DNA of 47,410 bases from NCBI GenBank assembly GCA_003427395.1, contig BFEA01000482.1, positions 1,043,343 to 1,090,752 on the forward strand, in the 5' to 3' direction. A program made the translations under genes and the position numbers. The notes below the pieces were generated by a model. That model saw only the letters and a program-made list of their open reading frames with translations. It made no database searches and was not told the DNA's origin. Below are positions 1-10,905 of the stretch, one piece after another. The first letter of the stretch is position 1, and each line of letters begins with the position of its first letter. This DNA is from Chara braunii (Eukaryota > Streptophyta > Charophyceae > Charales > Characeae).

Positions 1-576
1 GAGTTACGCCGAGACCGCGCACGAGCGCAGGAAAGACCATTGAGGGGAGGGGAATAACCGAATCAACACACTCGTACTCCTAAGCAGACAGTCCCCCAGT
101 TCAGTTTCCCCATCCCCGCCCGAACGAGTACATACACACATACATGCATGCAATCAACAAACTTTGACAGGACATCTAATCATCCATGGACCTTCGACAT
201 CACTCATGCGCACCACAACTCCCATCACTCGGGGCTTCACACACACGACATGCATAGACAAAGCAGCAATAGAGATAAAAGCGAGTCCTTCTTGTACACA
301 AAAATTCAATTAACTGCCGCCCCCAGGCGCAGCCTTCAAAACTCCCCAAGACCACCAACCACCATAGCCACAAGGCCCTACCGCGGCTGATGTCCAATCC
401 CCACCACTGCTCAGTCCCTCCGACTGCTTCGCCCCGAGACTACCGCGGGTCCACCCCACGTCGTCACTCCGTCCGTCCTTGGGCTCGTCGAGCCTGTTCG
501 GCGCCGCGGACTCTCGCGCATAGCTCGCACAGCATTGCAGCCGAGGTCAAAGAAAGAGAGAGGAGAGGGTTGCGCG

Positions 577-584
577 AATTTATA
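577..584 (-). promoter_or_regulatory. LTR TATA box (left copy)
   Basis: The minus strand reads TATAAATT inside a GC-rich stretch. The same octamer is conserved at 11477-11484 in the other LTR, as expected for a Pol II LTR promoter. Confidence 0.6.
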
Positions 585-890
585 GCGCGGGAGGCGGCGG
601 GTTGTCAGGGCGAGGTTGTAGATGAGCAGGACAGGAGGAAGGTGGGGAGTTAGAGGGTTCGACCCGCGGGATGGCATGGTCCTACGTGATTGGGGTGTTC
701 GTTCAAGTGCCGCGCGGTTTCCCGCTCTCCACATTGATCTGAGCATCCCAACTACGCGGCCAATCACTTCGCGGGGTAAGGATCGAGCTGGGCGGAGGGG
801 AAGACGAAGAGTCCGGCATGGGAAAAATGCGCGCAGCAAGAAGGGAAGATGGCGCGAGGATGCAAAGCAAGAAATGGGGATGCAAGACGC

Positions 891-950
891 GCAAAGAAAT
901 CGGAGCTTGGGCGCGTGCGCGCAAAGAAATCGGAGCTTGGGCGCGTGCGC
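891..950. repeat. 30-bp tandem duplication private to the left LTR
   Basis: Two identical 30-bp units lie at 891-920 and 921-950. The right LTR has one copy of the unit at the matching place (about 11806-11835), so the duplication arose after insertion or in only one LTR. Confidence 0.85.
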
Positions 951-1249
951 GCAAAAATTCAAAAAGTCCCAACCGCACCCGTTTCTTAGTTTTCATACCG
1001 TGGCCGCTATTCGCCCATGGGAGTTATTAACCAAACAAAATGAAAAAGCCGTTTCAAAAAAAGAAAACAAAAGCAAAAAGAAAGAAAACCCCTTTCTATC
1101 CGCGTCCGTACTTCGGGGCTTCCGCGGGATTTTTCCTCAGGGATACGGCAAGCCGCGCGGTACGGATCTGAGCTTATCACATCTATGATACGCAGGGGGT
1201 TCCGAAAAATTAGCAGTCTCCCGACTGCGGATGTCATCATATGTTGGAT

Positions 1250-1381
1250 GATCGGGCGGCCTCTTCATCGTCAGCTGGCCCGTTTATCTTCCTAATCTAC
1301 GTGGATGCATCCTGCATTCTCCATCGCCTCCTCCCATAGTATACATTCGATCGGGCGGCCCCTTCATTGTGAGCTGGCCCG
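1250..1381. repeat. 33-bp direct repeat, two copies 99 bp apart
   Basis: Copies at 1250-1282 and 1349-1381 differ at only a few bases. Each begins GATCGGGCGGCC and ends GCTGGCCCG. Confidence 0.8.
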
Positions 1382-1392
1382 ATCGGTAAGTA

Positions 1393-1398
<6 letters not shown>

Positions 1399-1469
<71 letters not shown>
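1399..1469. repeat. (TA)n microsatellite
   Basis: An uninterrupted alternating TA run of about 71 bases. Confidence 0.97.
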
Positions 1470-1470
<1 letters not shown>

Positions 1471-1560
1471 CGTGTACCATCGCGCGAACTTTGGAGATAG
1501 GAGAAGAAGGCGATAAAGAGAAGGAGAAGGAGAGAATAGGGGAAAGGTAGACGGGGGTGA

Positions 1561-3456
1561 TCAGAGGAAGTGATCTATGTCGGGATTGAGAGGGGGCGGA
1601 ATAGGCGGAAGAAAAGCGGCCATTGCCGCGGGAGTCGTCGGCGCATCTTCCTCATGGAAGTGGTGCTGCACGAACGAGGGATAGAGGAAAGCCCCCGGCA
1701 CATGAGACAGGACACGGGGCGCCAGATCCGCCACCGCTCGCACCACCCGTTTGCGCACCGATCGGGGCCCCGGACCCGTCATCACCACATGGGTCTCGGT
1801 GTAAGGCCGCCGCTCCCGCTTCTGCGCCGCGAAGACAAGGAAGTGGTACATCGCATTGGGACGCTGCCCGGTCTCGTTGATGAGCGTCCCAGCCAATCGC
1901 GCCGCAATACACCCTTGAAAAGGGGGTGTCAGATATGGCTCCCAGGCCGGATCAGGGTGCGGCGCCCCCGCGATGGCCTTGAGCCTGATGGTGGCGGGCT
2001 CCACCATGAAGTCCACCTCTGTCGGATGGACCGTCCGGCTCGGAGGAACTACTAATGTCAATGACCGGGGCACCCCGGGGTGGCTGGCGGGAACGGAGAG
2101 GTCCCGCGAGGACGGGGGGTCTGGATATGGGATCCGGAAATCCCATTCGGCTTCCACCTCCGGCTGCTGCTGATGATGATGGCCCGGCTCCATCAAGATT
2201 GAGATCGAGCACACGCGGAAAGGGCGGCGATGGCACGACAATCTCCTTAACGAGCGTCACCGCACGCGCGGGTTGAATCACTTCCTCACCGCCGCCGATC
2301 CTGCTACCTTGCGCTCCTGGCGACGGGTGGCGTCTCTTCCTCTTCGGCGTCTTCTTAGGGGCCTTTGGTGGCGCTGGTCGAGAATACGACGAGGGAGGCC
2401 GCAACGGCCTTTCCTCCGGGAAGTCCTCCAACCTCTCTGCCCGCTGCGCAATGTAATCCGGTATGACGACCGCGTTGTACGTCCTCCGCGGGGCCGTCGC
2501 CGTCCGCAATCGTGGTTGGATCTCCTCCTCCTCGCTCGCGATCACTTACGCAATGGAGAGGAGCTCAAGATGTATGAGCTCCAACAATCCCGGATCGATC
2601 GTCTGGAGCTGGGCGAAGGGGTACAGCGCCACTGTCCCTTCCTTCTCCACTGGCTTGGGCCATGTGATGACATAGTAGACGACAAAGTGCTCCCCAATGC
2701 AGTGGTCTTCGTGATCCACGAAGAACCGGAACATCCCCAGCGCCACCGACTTGTACAGCGCACGGTGCAACTCCCACGCGTCTTCGTCGGCGAAGGGCAG
2801 CGGCTCCACGTCAGTTAGCTCCACCAAATACTCTGAGAACTCGCACATGGGATAAGGGCCCTCCGTGAGCTGGTAGGGAAGGGTGGTGTAGGAGAAGAAG
2901 GGAGGCATTTAGTACGGGACAGGGGGAATAGCTTGGAAGTTGAGAGGAGCAGCGGGAGGGAGAAGCGCGGGGAGTTGCGGCACCAACGCAATCAGTCCGT
3001 CCTCTGCCCTACGCAGCAGCGCTTCGTGGGCTGTGAATCGGTGTCCCCCCGTCCTTGCAATCTGGCCACTGATCTGGCCGCTTCCACCGCGTATTCGCGC
3101 ACAAAGCTGTGCGTCGGCTCCCGATTCGGCTGCGGTAGGATCGTCAAGTCTCCGATGAAGGTGGCGACGCTGTGCACGAAGTTGGGTGCCACCTGGAGCG
3201 CGTGGAACTCAATGAATACTCGGGTCGTCTCCCAGCCAAGGAACTGCGTCACGTCCACGTACACCCCCGCATACGTCAGCCGATCGCAAAGCAACGAGTA
3301 CGCTGTCAAATCAGCAACCCCGGGCACTGGCACGTTCACCTGCTGGATGTCGTACCGCAACTGCCTTTCCTCATTGAACCGATGCCGCAACAAGCGATCG
3401 GCAAGCGGCGTCTGGAAGTGCTCGAGGGGCTCATGCTCCGGCTGGCGATGGTTCAT
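1561..3456 (-). pseudogene. accessory ORF downstream of pol, unknown nuclear-type protein
   Basis: A coding stretch of about 630 codons follows the integrase and overlaps its last 26 bases in another frame, starting at ATG 3456. Reading needs a frame change in a six-base homopolymer near 3047-3052 and another near 2020. In-frame stops sit at about 2909-2911 and 2546-2548. The N-terminal half is globular and unfamiliar (aromatic-rich blocks at 3400-3120 and 2908-2550). The middle is rich in proline and serine and holds a basic patch, PKKTPKRKRR (2327-2365), an LDLNL motif (2195-2209) and VIDISSSSE (2039-2065). These look like a nuclear localisation signal, an EAR-type LxLxL motif and a SUMO-interaction motif. 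The C-terminal block (2020-1561) is again ordered. No transmembrane envelope features are seen. Function unknown. Confidence 0.6.
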
Positions 3457-5233
3457 CCTGCTCCTTGAAACTCTCAGCACCAATGGACGAGGCAGATCGG
3501 GAAGAGGAGGAGGATGACGAAGGAGAGGGTGATCTCGCAGGAGCGGGGGTCCGTAGGGGACCTAGCGATGGTTGGAAGGGCCGGAGCGTGGCAGCGTGCC
3601 GTGTCAGCGGTCGGGCCTGGGAGTTGTAACGGGGAATCAGCTTCACGGAGTGCTGTCCCTGTGCGCCAACTTCTGTGACCTCGTAAATGCCTGTGTAGCG
3701 CGGGTGGATCTTGGAGGAGCGCGCAGATTTCCGTACCTGCACCAAGTCCCCAACTTTATAGCGGGGCAGTGCTCCCGCCGACGCGTGTTGATTCTCGTAG
3801 TCACGGATCTGCCGTTGATGTGTCCGATCTACGGCCTGCTGTCGACGGCGAGCTAATGGGGGATAGGCCCTAGCCATCAAGTCCATGTAGTGGCGGGCCT
3901 TATCTCGGTTCTGGGCCCGTGTTGCTCTAACTTCCGTACCTACTAAGGGGGATAATTGCACCCGAGGGACACTATTGGTTCTCAGTTGAAAGGGGAACAC
4001 CCCAGTACTACCGTGTGGGGTAGCCCGATAAACGACCAAGATGTGGTCGACAATGACCGGCCAGGGCCGGGTGTCTCCCGCAGTGATATTCCGTCTAAGG
4101 GCGGTCTTAATCAGTCGGTTGGCATTCTCTACCAGGCCATTGGCTTGAGGCCAATGGCCCGGCGAGTAGATAATCTTAACGTCCTCCCTGACTAGGTGAC
4201 GTTCTACTTCGCCTTGAAATTCCGACCCATTGTCCATGTGTACCTCTTCTACGTCTAGATGCATGCACAAAAATCGATTTACGTATCAGGCTACCTCCTG
4301 CGAATTCCGACTGGTCATAGGATACGCCTCGATCCATTTTGAAAAATGATCGACGGCTACTAAAAGAACATTGAGCTCTCCCTGATCGACGGGACCTCTC
4401 AGAACGTTGATATCCGTCGTATTCATGCTGACCCTCTGAAAGGGGCGCTCTACACGAGTGGGCACCATCGTCCGAGGCATCTGTACCGGCGCCTTGTCCG
4501 CCGCGCAGGCCGGGCTATTTTGAACGATGTAGTTTACATCTTCCCGAATTCCCGACCAGTACCATCCGTTCTTTTCTATGGCTTTTTCCGTGTACTTGAC
4601 CACGAAATGGACCGCATCCTCTTCATAAGCGGCTCGTGTCCAATCGAACCTAGCGAGAGGTTGTGGAACCGTCAACCAGCTAGACCCTCCGTCATCATCG
4701 ACTTTTCGTTTTTGTAACGTTGGTCCCTGCCAACGATAGTCCTGCGCCCGCTCCGTGACTCTCCGCCTCTCAGCCTTAGTAAGTTCTGACAGCGAGTCGC
4801 CTGACAGCCTCCGTAGCAACAGAAGGTTCGTCCAGGCTTCTGCCCGGCGGGCACTCTGCGCAAATCCGTCGGCTGTTCTGGCGTCCAGATACCGCTTCTC
4901 GATAGGGACTTGGTCCATTCTACAGTTGGGACAGACCCATGTCTTTTCACTTCGGTACCTAACGCACTGTCCGTGAGATTTGACCGTATGACACCGACTA
5001 CACTGTACCCATAAAAGAAAACTGAGCCCTCCTGAATGTGACCCTTCTTGGTCCGGGACCATAGGCGAAGTACAAAAGAAACAGGGACTTAGATGCGTTT
5101 CAGGGGACGAGTAGGGACTAGACGAGAGAGCGAGGGAGTTGGATGAGGGCAAAGAGATCGCGTCTGCCATCTCCAGCAAAACCTCCATTCCGGACTCAGG
5201 CGTCGTTCTTGCGCAGCACGTGTAGCTCCCCAT
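3431..5233 (-). pseudogene. integrase with an N-terminal PHD finger (gypsy pol 3' part)
   Basis: Integrase inserts the cDNA into host DNA. Residues about 51-104 (5083-4922) carry a full C4HC3 pattern: C51-x2-C54, C78-x2-C81, H87-x2-C90 and W99-x-C101-x2-C104, the PHD finger signature. A partly worn HHCC zinc region follows (AVHFVV ... YWSGIREDV ... NSPAC, first cysteine lost). In the catalytic core the segment equivalent to the first Asp reads SMNTTDINV, so that residue may be altered; the second acidic residue is in HMDNGSEF and the Glu in NGLVENAN, 34 residues apart. A GPY-like C-terminus (KVGDLVQV, HPRYTGIYEV) and a serine-rich tail close it. One in-frame TGA lies at about 4286. The frame differs from RNase H upstream, so a one-base change lies near 5200. 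Confidence 0.88.
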
Positions 5234-7268
5234 AGTGCGGTTTCGTTGCCGCGACTTCTGGCCTCCACGGAATAAGTCGCTCGTTGGCGGGACACTTGTT
5301 GGGCGGCAGGAGGCGCGTCAATCCATCGGCGTTACCATGCTGCCGCGTGGCACCGTGGCGGGTGCCGAAGTCATAGTCTTGCAGACGCACCGCCCACCTG
5401 CCCAGCGTCCCCGTGAAGTCCGTGTTGTTGCATAGGGACAGCAGCGGCTGATGATCCGTTACCAGCACGAATTTCTGGCCGTAAAGATATGGCCGGAAAT
5501 GCTGGATCCCCCAAACCACCGCCAGGCATTCACCTTTGCATGCTTCGTAATTAGCCTGCGCCTGGCTCAGCGTCTTGGACGCATACTCAATGATGTGCTC
5601 CCTTTCGTCCTTCCCGTGTTGAGTCAGCACCGCCGATATCGCCTGAGGCTGCCAGTCTGTGTACAGTGCGAACGCTCTTGTTGGGTCGAGGCGCGCCAAC
5701 ACAGGAGCAGATGTCAGAGCCTCCTTCAACGCCTGAAACGCCGCTTCGCATTTTGGCGTCCAGATCAGTTGTTCCTCTTTCTTCAGCAGGTTCGTGAGGG
5801 GCTTCGCTATACCGGCGAACCCCTTGATGAAGCGTCGGTACTAGGATGCCAGCCCTAGAAAAGCCCGAACCTGGGTGAGTGTGACCGGCGCCGGGGCTTC
5901 TTGAACTGCTGCCACCTTCCTCGGATCCGGTTTTAGTCCATCGACCGTGACGATGTACCCCGAGAATGAGATCTCCGGCAAGAAGAACTCGCTTTTCTCC
6001 AAGGCCACTTTGAACCCCACATCTTTTAGTGCATGCAAAACCCACTCAATGTGTTCCACGTGGTACTCGTGTGTTTTTTAAAAGACCAAAATATCATCCA
6101 TGTACACAATTACGCAGAAATTGATCAGGGGCTGGGTCAGTCGGGTTTTGTTAACGAACTCAACGAAGGCCATATTCATGGCCCGCTGAAACGTTGCAGG
6201 GGTGTTACAAATTCCCATGGGACACCGGACCCATTGCCACGTGCCTTCAAATAGGACAAAAGCGGTTTTGTGTCGGTCCTCCGGTCGAACTGGGACATGG
6301 TGAAAACCGTGTCGGATATCGAACTTGGAAAAGACTCGAGCGACCCCGATAGTATCTAACAAATCGTCGATTCGCGGCAAGGGATACACATCTTTGGTAG
6401 TGATAGCGTTCAATTTCCGGTAGTCGATACATACCCGGACCGAACCATTTCGTTTTGGCACGAGGACCATGGGAAAAGACCACGGTCCCAGCGATGGTTC
6501 GACCCACCCCAACCGCTCGAATTCCCGTACCCTTTCCAACACCAGCTGTCTTTCTTTAAGGGAATATCGGTACGGTCAGCAATGTATCGAGGCGTGATCC
6601 CCGGTATCAATCGCGCGCTGTATCAAAGGGGTTAGCCCTATGTCGTGGTCCTGAATACTGACGGCCTCAGGATAGGCCCGTATAACTGCCAGGAGGAGGC
6701 GTCGGTATTCATCCGGAACACGGGCTGGTAACTGAACTTCTACGGTTCCCCCAAGAAGGGAGACCGTCGTCGTAACCGTGGGGACCGCCGCGTTGGCATC
6801 GGGCGAGGCCCCAAACAAAGAGTTGTCAGTTTTTGCCGAAAGGACATTCGCAATAAGTTGACTGTCCGCCGGGCTCATCGGCTCGCTTTCCATGTCACTG
6901 TCACTATCCAGTTCGGGTTCGGCCGAGGGTTTTACTGAAAAGGCCTGCGTCAGTTCCCTCGGTCCCCACCGATATTCCCTTGTTCGGGGTTGAAACGACA
7001 CCCCCTCTTTCAAAAGTATCGCGGCTTTCTCATTCGTGAGTAGGGGCCGCGGAGGTCGAAAAGATAAATCGTACAGCCCCCTCAACTCGGTAAATCTTTC
7101 AGGTAGGGGGTCCGTCCTGAGATATAAGGATGCAAGGGGTTCCGAAAGGTCTGCTATTCGGGACACCCTCAGCAGGGGTTCCCCCTGCACCACGGAGGAG
7201 AACGTGTGCGTCGGTTGGACTCGCTCCGAACTATTTTCAGTGGTTCTCGCCGCCAAGAATGGCGCCAC
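5196..7268 (-). pseudogene. reverse transcriptase and RNase H (gypsy pol)
   Basis: RT copies the element RNA; RNase H removes the RNA strand. The RT core is clear: PMVLVPKRNGSVRVCIDYR, FSKFDIRHGFHHVPV, the PMGICNTPATFQ block and the catalytic YMDD (just before 6078). The connection and RNase H follow, with the first acidic residue in LYTDWQP, Glu in YEACKGECLAVVW and Asp in LVTDHQPL. The frame is constant from 7268 to 5196 but has single stops: TGA near 6574 just before RT, TAA at 6078 right after the YMDD block and TAG at about 5841. The segment 7268-6576 is a linker rich in acidic and serine residues between protease and RT. Confidence 0.93.
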
Positions 7269-7746
7269 CGATCCTGAACTCGGATCAGATATCGGTCGGG
7301 TACATCAGCCTCGTCAGTTTCCGTCGATGGTTCATTTTCGCCTTGTGATAGGCGTCGGATCATGTTGATTTGATGGGCTTTCGTGGTGAGTCGAGGCGCC
7401 GGCTGGGTGCGCATGCGCACCGCCAGTCTCATTGGTATCGTTTGGGGTTTGGGGTGGACCACCTTACAACTGTCAAAGTGCATTCGCGCTCCAACCGCCG
7501 CCTGCCACGGAATGCCTAGCAGAACATCATACGCCTTACGTCGCACAAACAATGCACCCGCCCCACCCGTATAGGCACGTTCGTTATTCGCCCCTTACAA
7601 TGAATAATGTCTTCTGTAGCGGATATATACAGTTCATCCGGTAGGAGGGGTTGAACCTGTCCCTCCCTTCCCAACTGTTTCGTCAACCTCCAAGAAATGG
7701 CGACCGCAGACGATCCCGAGTCTAGGATGGCGGCCGAGGGATTTCC
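7169..7746 (-). pseudogene. retroviral-type aspartic protease (gypsy)
   Basis: Right after a TGA at 7747-7749 the gag frame continues with a DSGS active-site motif at 7711-7722. A frame change near 7565 moves the reading to the 7552-7169 frame, which carries YDVLLGIPW, the usual LLG...W element near the end of such proteases. The enzyme would cleave the Gag-Pol polyprotein. In this copy it is broken. Confidence 0.75.
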
Positions 7747-9417
7747 TCAGACCTCGCAATCACACTCAATGCTTTTCCAGGTTATAGGATAGGCTCGGAG
7801 GAATACCTCGGGTTTTTCCGAGGCGGAGTCTACGGTCTGGATCATTCCTATTCGGTCAGCTTCGTGCACCTTTGAGGTCGAGGGCTGCGATTCCTCGTTT
7901 GTGGGTAGGTCCCGTAGGACTGGCTTTTTGCCCTTTTGACTTTCCTCGAATCGGCGCCTGTTTTTGAGGCATCGTTCGATTAATTTTTCGTTAGCCGCTT
8001 CGGAAATGGTTAGCAGATAGGGAATAGGGACGGGGATCCGAAGATCCAGAGCCTTCAAGGCATCCAATACGTCGATATGGCCATCCTTGTATTCAGGACC
8101 ATGCGCCGCAAGGTCTTCGAACCCTGGTCTCCACGGCCCGAGGTCGCTTTCCTCGGTAATTTGTTGGACGTGACGTATCACTCCGATGGTCCCGGGTTCG
8201 AACATCGCCGCGGCCATGTATTCATCGGGCCCTATCTCGGTGGCCGCAGGGGTCACCATTTCCGTCGCCCCGGTATCCATCATTGTGGCCACCCTCCCCT
8301 GTCCTGCAGCGGTTGGAGCACCCAACGGGATTTGGGAAGGCCCAGCGGGCCCACCCTGAGTTCGAGGTTTCGGGCAATCTTTCGCAAGGTGACCTGGCTG
8401 ATTACAGTTATAGTAGCGTAGGGGCGGGACAGCCCCGGCCACAGCCGGTCTTATCATAAGGGCCCCGGCGGCTATAGCCGCTTGTTGTCATTGGGCGGCG
8501 GCTAGGCGTTGCCGCTGCAGGCCGTGTACAAACTCCATCAGCGGGGCAACTACCGTAACTAATTGGGCCGCGACCTCTTTCATGGACACTTCTTCCTCAC
8601 CCCGGCCTCCTTGTGCTTGACTAGGGCGACGGGAGGTCGAAGCAGAGGAAGAAGCTTTCCGATCCACGCCTTTTTTTGCCGGACCCAACCCGAAGCGATC
8701 TTCGAACATTCGTGTCGTAGCGGAGTAGCTATTGCGCCGAACACCCGAAGGGTCATCTTCGTCGGATTCTGAGTCTAGACCCACATCGTAATGTTCTTTT
8801 CCGTACTTAATTGCGTACTGAATTAGCTCCGTCAGGGTATGTTCTATAGGGTTGCATTTCTTGCGGATTTTTTTCCGCAGACGAGAATCTGACAATCCTC
8901 TGACGAAATCAGTCCGTACCATTTTCTCGTCCACCCCGGAGCGTTCGGCTAAGTGCGTAAAACGTTCAACATATCTAGCCAAGGTCTCTCGAGGCTGCTG
9001 CGTGTATTCCTTTATTAAACGGAGGCATTGACCTGGTGCGATGTGATCAAATCTATCGAGAAATTTCCTCTGGAAGGCTGCCCAATTGGTGAAGGGGTTA
9101 TGTCCATACCACTCAAAAGCGGTTCCGTCTAACCTTCCGGGAATTCGTTCTCGGAGCAACTGGTCCAACCAGCCCTAGGCTTTCAAAGCAGCTAGCCAGG
9201 TGCAAGGGTCGGTATCATCTTCGGAGAAAATGGAAACTTCGGAAGGAGGAGGTACAAAGTACAGGGGATGATTGGCCATCCCCGCGTGGTTATCACCGTC
9301 GTTTTCACCCCCAATTCCAGGTTCCACCATCGCGGGAGGCGGGTTTCGAGCCCGGCCTCTCGCTCGGTTTTGATTGCTATTCGCGGGCCGCCGTCGACGG
9401 GGAGCCAACCTACTCAA
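7747..9417 (-). pseudogene. gag, capsid and nucleocapsid (gypsy)
   Basis: Gag packages the element RNA. The start at 9417 opens an arginine-rich N-terminus. The retrotransposon gag domain follows (FEWYGHNPFTNWAAFQRKF, then ETLARYVERFTHLAERSGV). A CCHC knuckle, YNCNQPGHLAKDCPK, lies near 8390-8350. About 200 acidic and charged residues then run up to the protease. The frame is continuous but stopped by TAG (9175-9177) and TGA (about 8488), and ends in TGA (7747-7749) directly before the protease. The first ATG lies 90 bases from the primer binding site. Confidence 0.88.
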
Positions 9418-9506
9418 AAATATGAAAAATCTAATGAAAAGATCAAAAAGAAAAACTTTAAAACAGGGTAATCATCCTAGGAAAACCTCAGAGCCAAAAC
9501 GAATCA

Positions 9507-9518
9507 GCTCTGATACCA
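9507..9518 (-). promoter_or_regulatory. primer binding site, initiator tRNA-Met
   Basis: The minus strand reads TGGTATCAGAGC, the standard complement of the 3' end of plant initiator tRNA-Met, used to prime minus-strand cDNA. It sits 90 bases upstream of gag and fixes the inner edge of the 5' LTR near 9519-9521. Confidence 0.93.
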
Positions 9519-9540
9519 ACCTCACGCCCCCTCGCGGCTT

Positions 9541-9648
9541 CCCGTACGGGGTCGCCGATCAGAGTTCTAGGAGGGGCATGGCCGAGGATTTTTAGCCGTA
9601 AGGGTTGAGTCTCCCGGACAGAACGGGAGGCCCGTACGGGGTCGCCGA
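9541..9648. repeat. 18-bp direct repeat in the LTR
   Basis: CCCGTACGGGGTCGCCGA occurs at 9541-9558 and 9631-9648, 90 bp apart. Confidence 0.8.
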
Positions 9649-9816
9649 ACTGTCGTCGCGGAGTCCCGTGGGGGTCGGATCACTCCGAAACAATAAAATA
9701 AAAAAGGTTTCCGCGAAAATGAACTGCCATCATGCATCGGGACGGAAAAAGGCATCAAGGGGAGAGGGTCATGGCGGCGGAAGACAAAACTTCGGTCGTC
9801 AGGGGTTTGGGGGATA

Positions 9817-9943
9817 GGTGGTGCGTTCGAAGCCTTCAGGCCTCATCATCGGCCTCACAAAGTGGCCGAACCCTCGGATCTTTGCTGTGGAGGTGGTTGG
9901 TTCGAGGCCTTCAAGCCTCGGCGTCGGACTCACAGAGTCCGCG
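9817..9943. repeat. 75-bp period tandem repeat with small hairpins in the LTR
   Basis: Two diverged units (9817-9869 and 9892-9943) share GTTCGARGCCTTCARGCCTC. Each holds a short hairpin at the same place, GGCC...GGCC in the first and GGACT...AGTCC in the second. The stem is kept although its bases changed. Confidence 0.65.
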
Positions 9944-10289
9944 CGAAAGTTTCCCGGTGGGTAAAGCGGCGGGAGGACTCGCCGGCATCTGACTTTGAAA
10001 TTGTGCGGGCAGCGCCCCCGCACTACAGGAAAGCTCGGGGAAACGTGTCGCTCCCTCGTAACCCAGGACCAGCCGTCGCCAAGAACACGAGTCCCCCTGG
10101 CGACACCAGCGACAATCAAACTGCGGCCGCCACGCGGCGTGAGCGGCCGGCCAGGGCAACACCGTCAAACCCGTATAAGGCAAGATTAGCGTCGGGGAAT
10201 CAAAACGATCAATCAAAACAAACCCGTTCCCCCTTATCTCACAAGCCCGAGGCGGGTCTTGCCAACACACTTGCTCCATCCGCCTCAGC

Positions 10290-10869
10290 NNNNNNNNNNN
10301 NNNNNNNNNNNNNNNNNNNNNNNNNNNNNNNNNNNNNNNNNNNNNNNNNNNNNNNNNNNNNNNNNNNNNNNNNNNNNNNNNNNNNNNNNNNNNNNNNNNN
10401 NNNNNNNNNNNNNNNNNNNNNNNNNNNNNNNNNNNNNNNNNNNNNNNNNNNNNNNNNNNNNNNNNNNNNNNNNNNNNNNNNNNNNNNNNNNNNNNNNNNN
10501 NNNNNNNNNNNNNNNNNNNNNNNNNNNNNNNNNNNNNNNNNNNNNNNNNNNNNNNNNNNNNNNNNNNNNNNNNNNNNNNNNNNNNNNNNNNNNNNNNNNN
10601 NNNNNNNNNNNNNNNNNNNNNNNNNNNNNNNNNNNNNNNNNNNNNNNNNNNNNNNNNNNNNNNNNNNNNNNNNNNNNNNNNNNNNNNNNNNNNNNNNNNN
10701 NNNNNNNNNNNNNNNNNNNNNNNNNNNNNNNNNNNNNNNNNNNNNNNNNNNNNNNNNNNNNNNNNNNNNNNNNNNNNNNNNNNNNNNNNNNNNNNNNNNN
10801 NNNNNNNNNNNNNNNNNNNNNNNNNNNNNNNNNNNNNNNNNNNNNNNNNNNNNNNNNNNNNNNNNNNNN
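10290..10869. other. assembly gap (580 N)
   Basis: A run of N inside the 5' LTR next to a GA repeat. Any reading frame across it is meaningless. Confidence 1.

Positions 10870-10901
<32 letters not shown>
10870..10901. repeat. (GA)n microsatellite at the gap edge
   Basis: A pure GA run abuts the gap and precedes the segment that matches base 1 onwards. It is probably part of the LTR and the cause of the gap. Confidence 0.95.

Positions 10902-10905
<4 letters not shown>

Larger units (their letters stand above)
1..1181 (-). repeat. 3' LTR of the Ty3/gypsy element (partial)
   Basis: Bases 1-1181 align along their length with 10903-12066. On the minus strand the LTR starts TGTGATAAGC at 1181, giving the expected TG terminus; similarity stops there. 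In roughly the first 155 aligned bases I count about nine differences, mostly transitions, so the insertion is not recent. The rest of this LTR lies outside the window. No clear polypurine tract lies just upstream of it (1182-1210). Confidence 0.9.
1182..1560 (-). other. 3' untranslated segment of the gypsy element
   Basis: This stretch lies between the last ORF and the 3' LTR. It contains a 33-bp direct repeat (1250-1282 and 1349-1381, period 99) built on GATCGGGCGGCC...GCTGGCCCG, then an AT microsatellite. I see no canonical polypurine tract next to the LTR. Confidence 0.6.

Noticed and set aside
1182-1210. Polypurine tract of the gypsy element
   Set aside because: The sense-strand sequence next to the 3' LTR is not purine-rich; the tract is lost or diverged.
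3431-3700. Chromodomain at the integrase C-terminus
   Set aside because: The GPY-like segment is followed only by a Ser/Pro-rich tail, with no chromodomain aromatic cage pattern.
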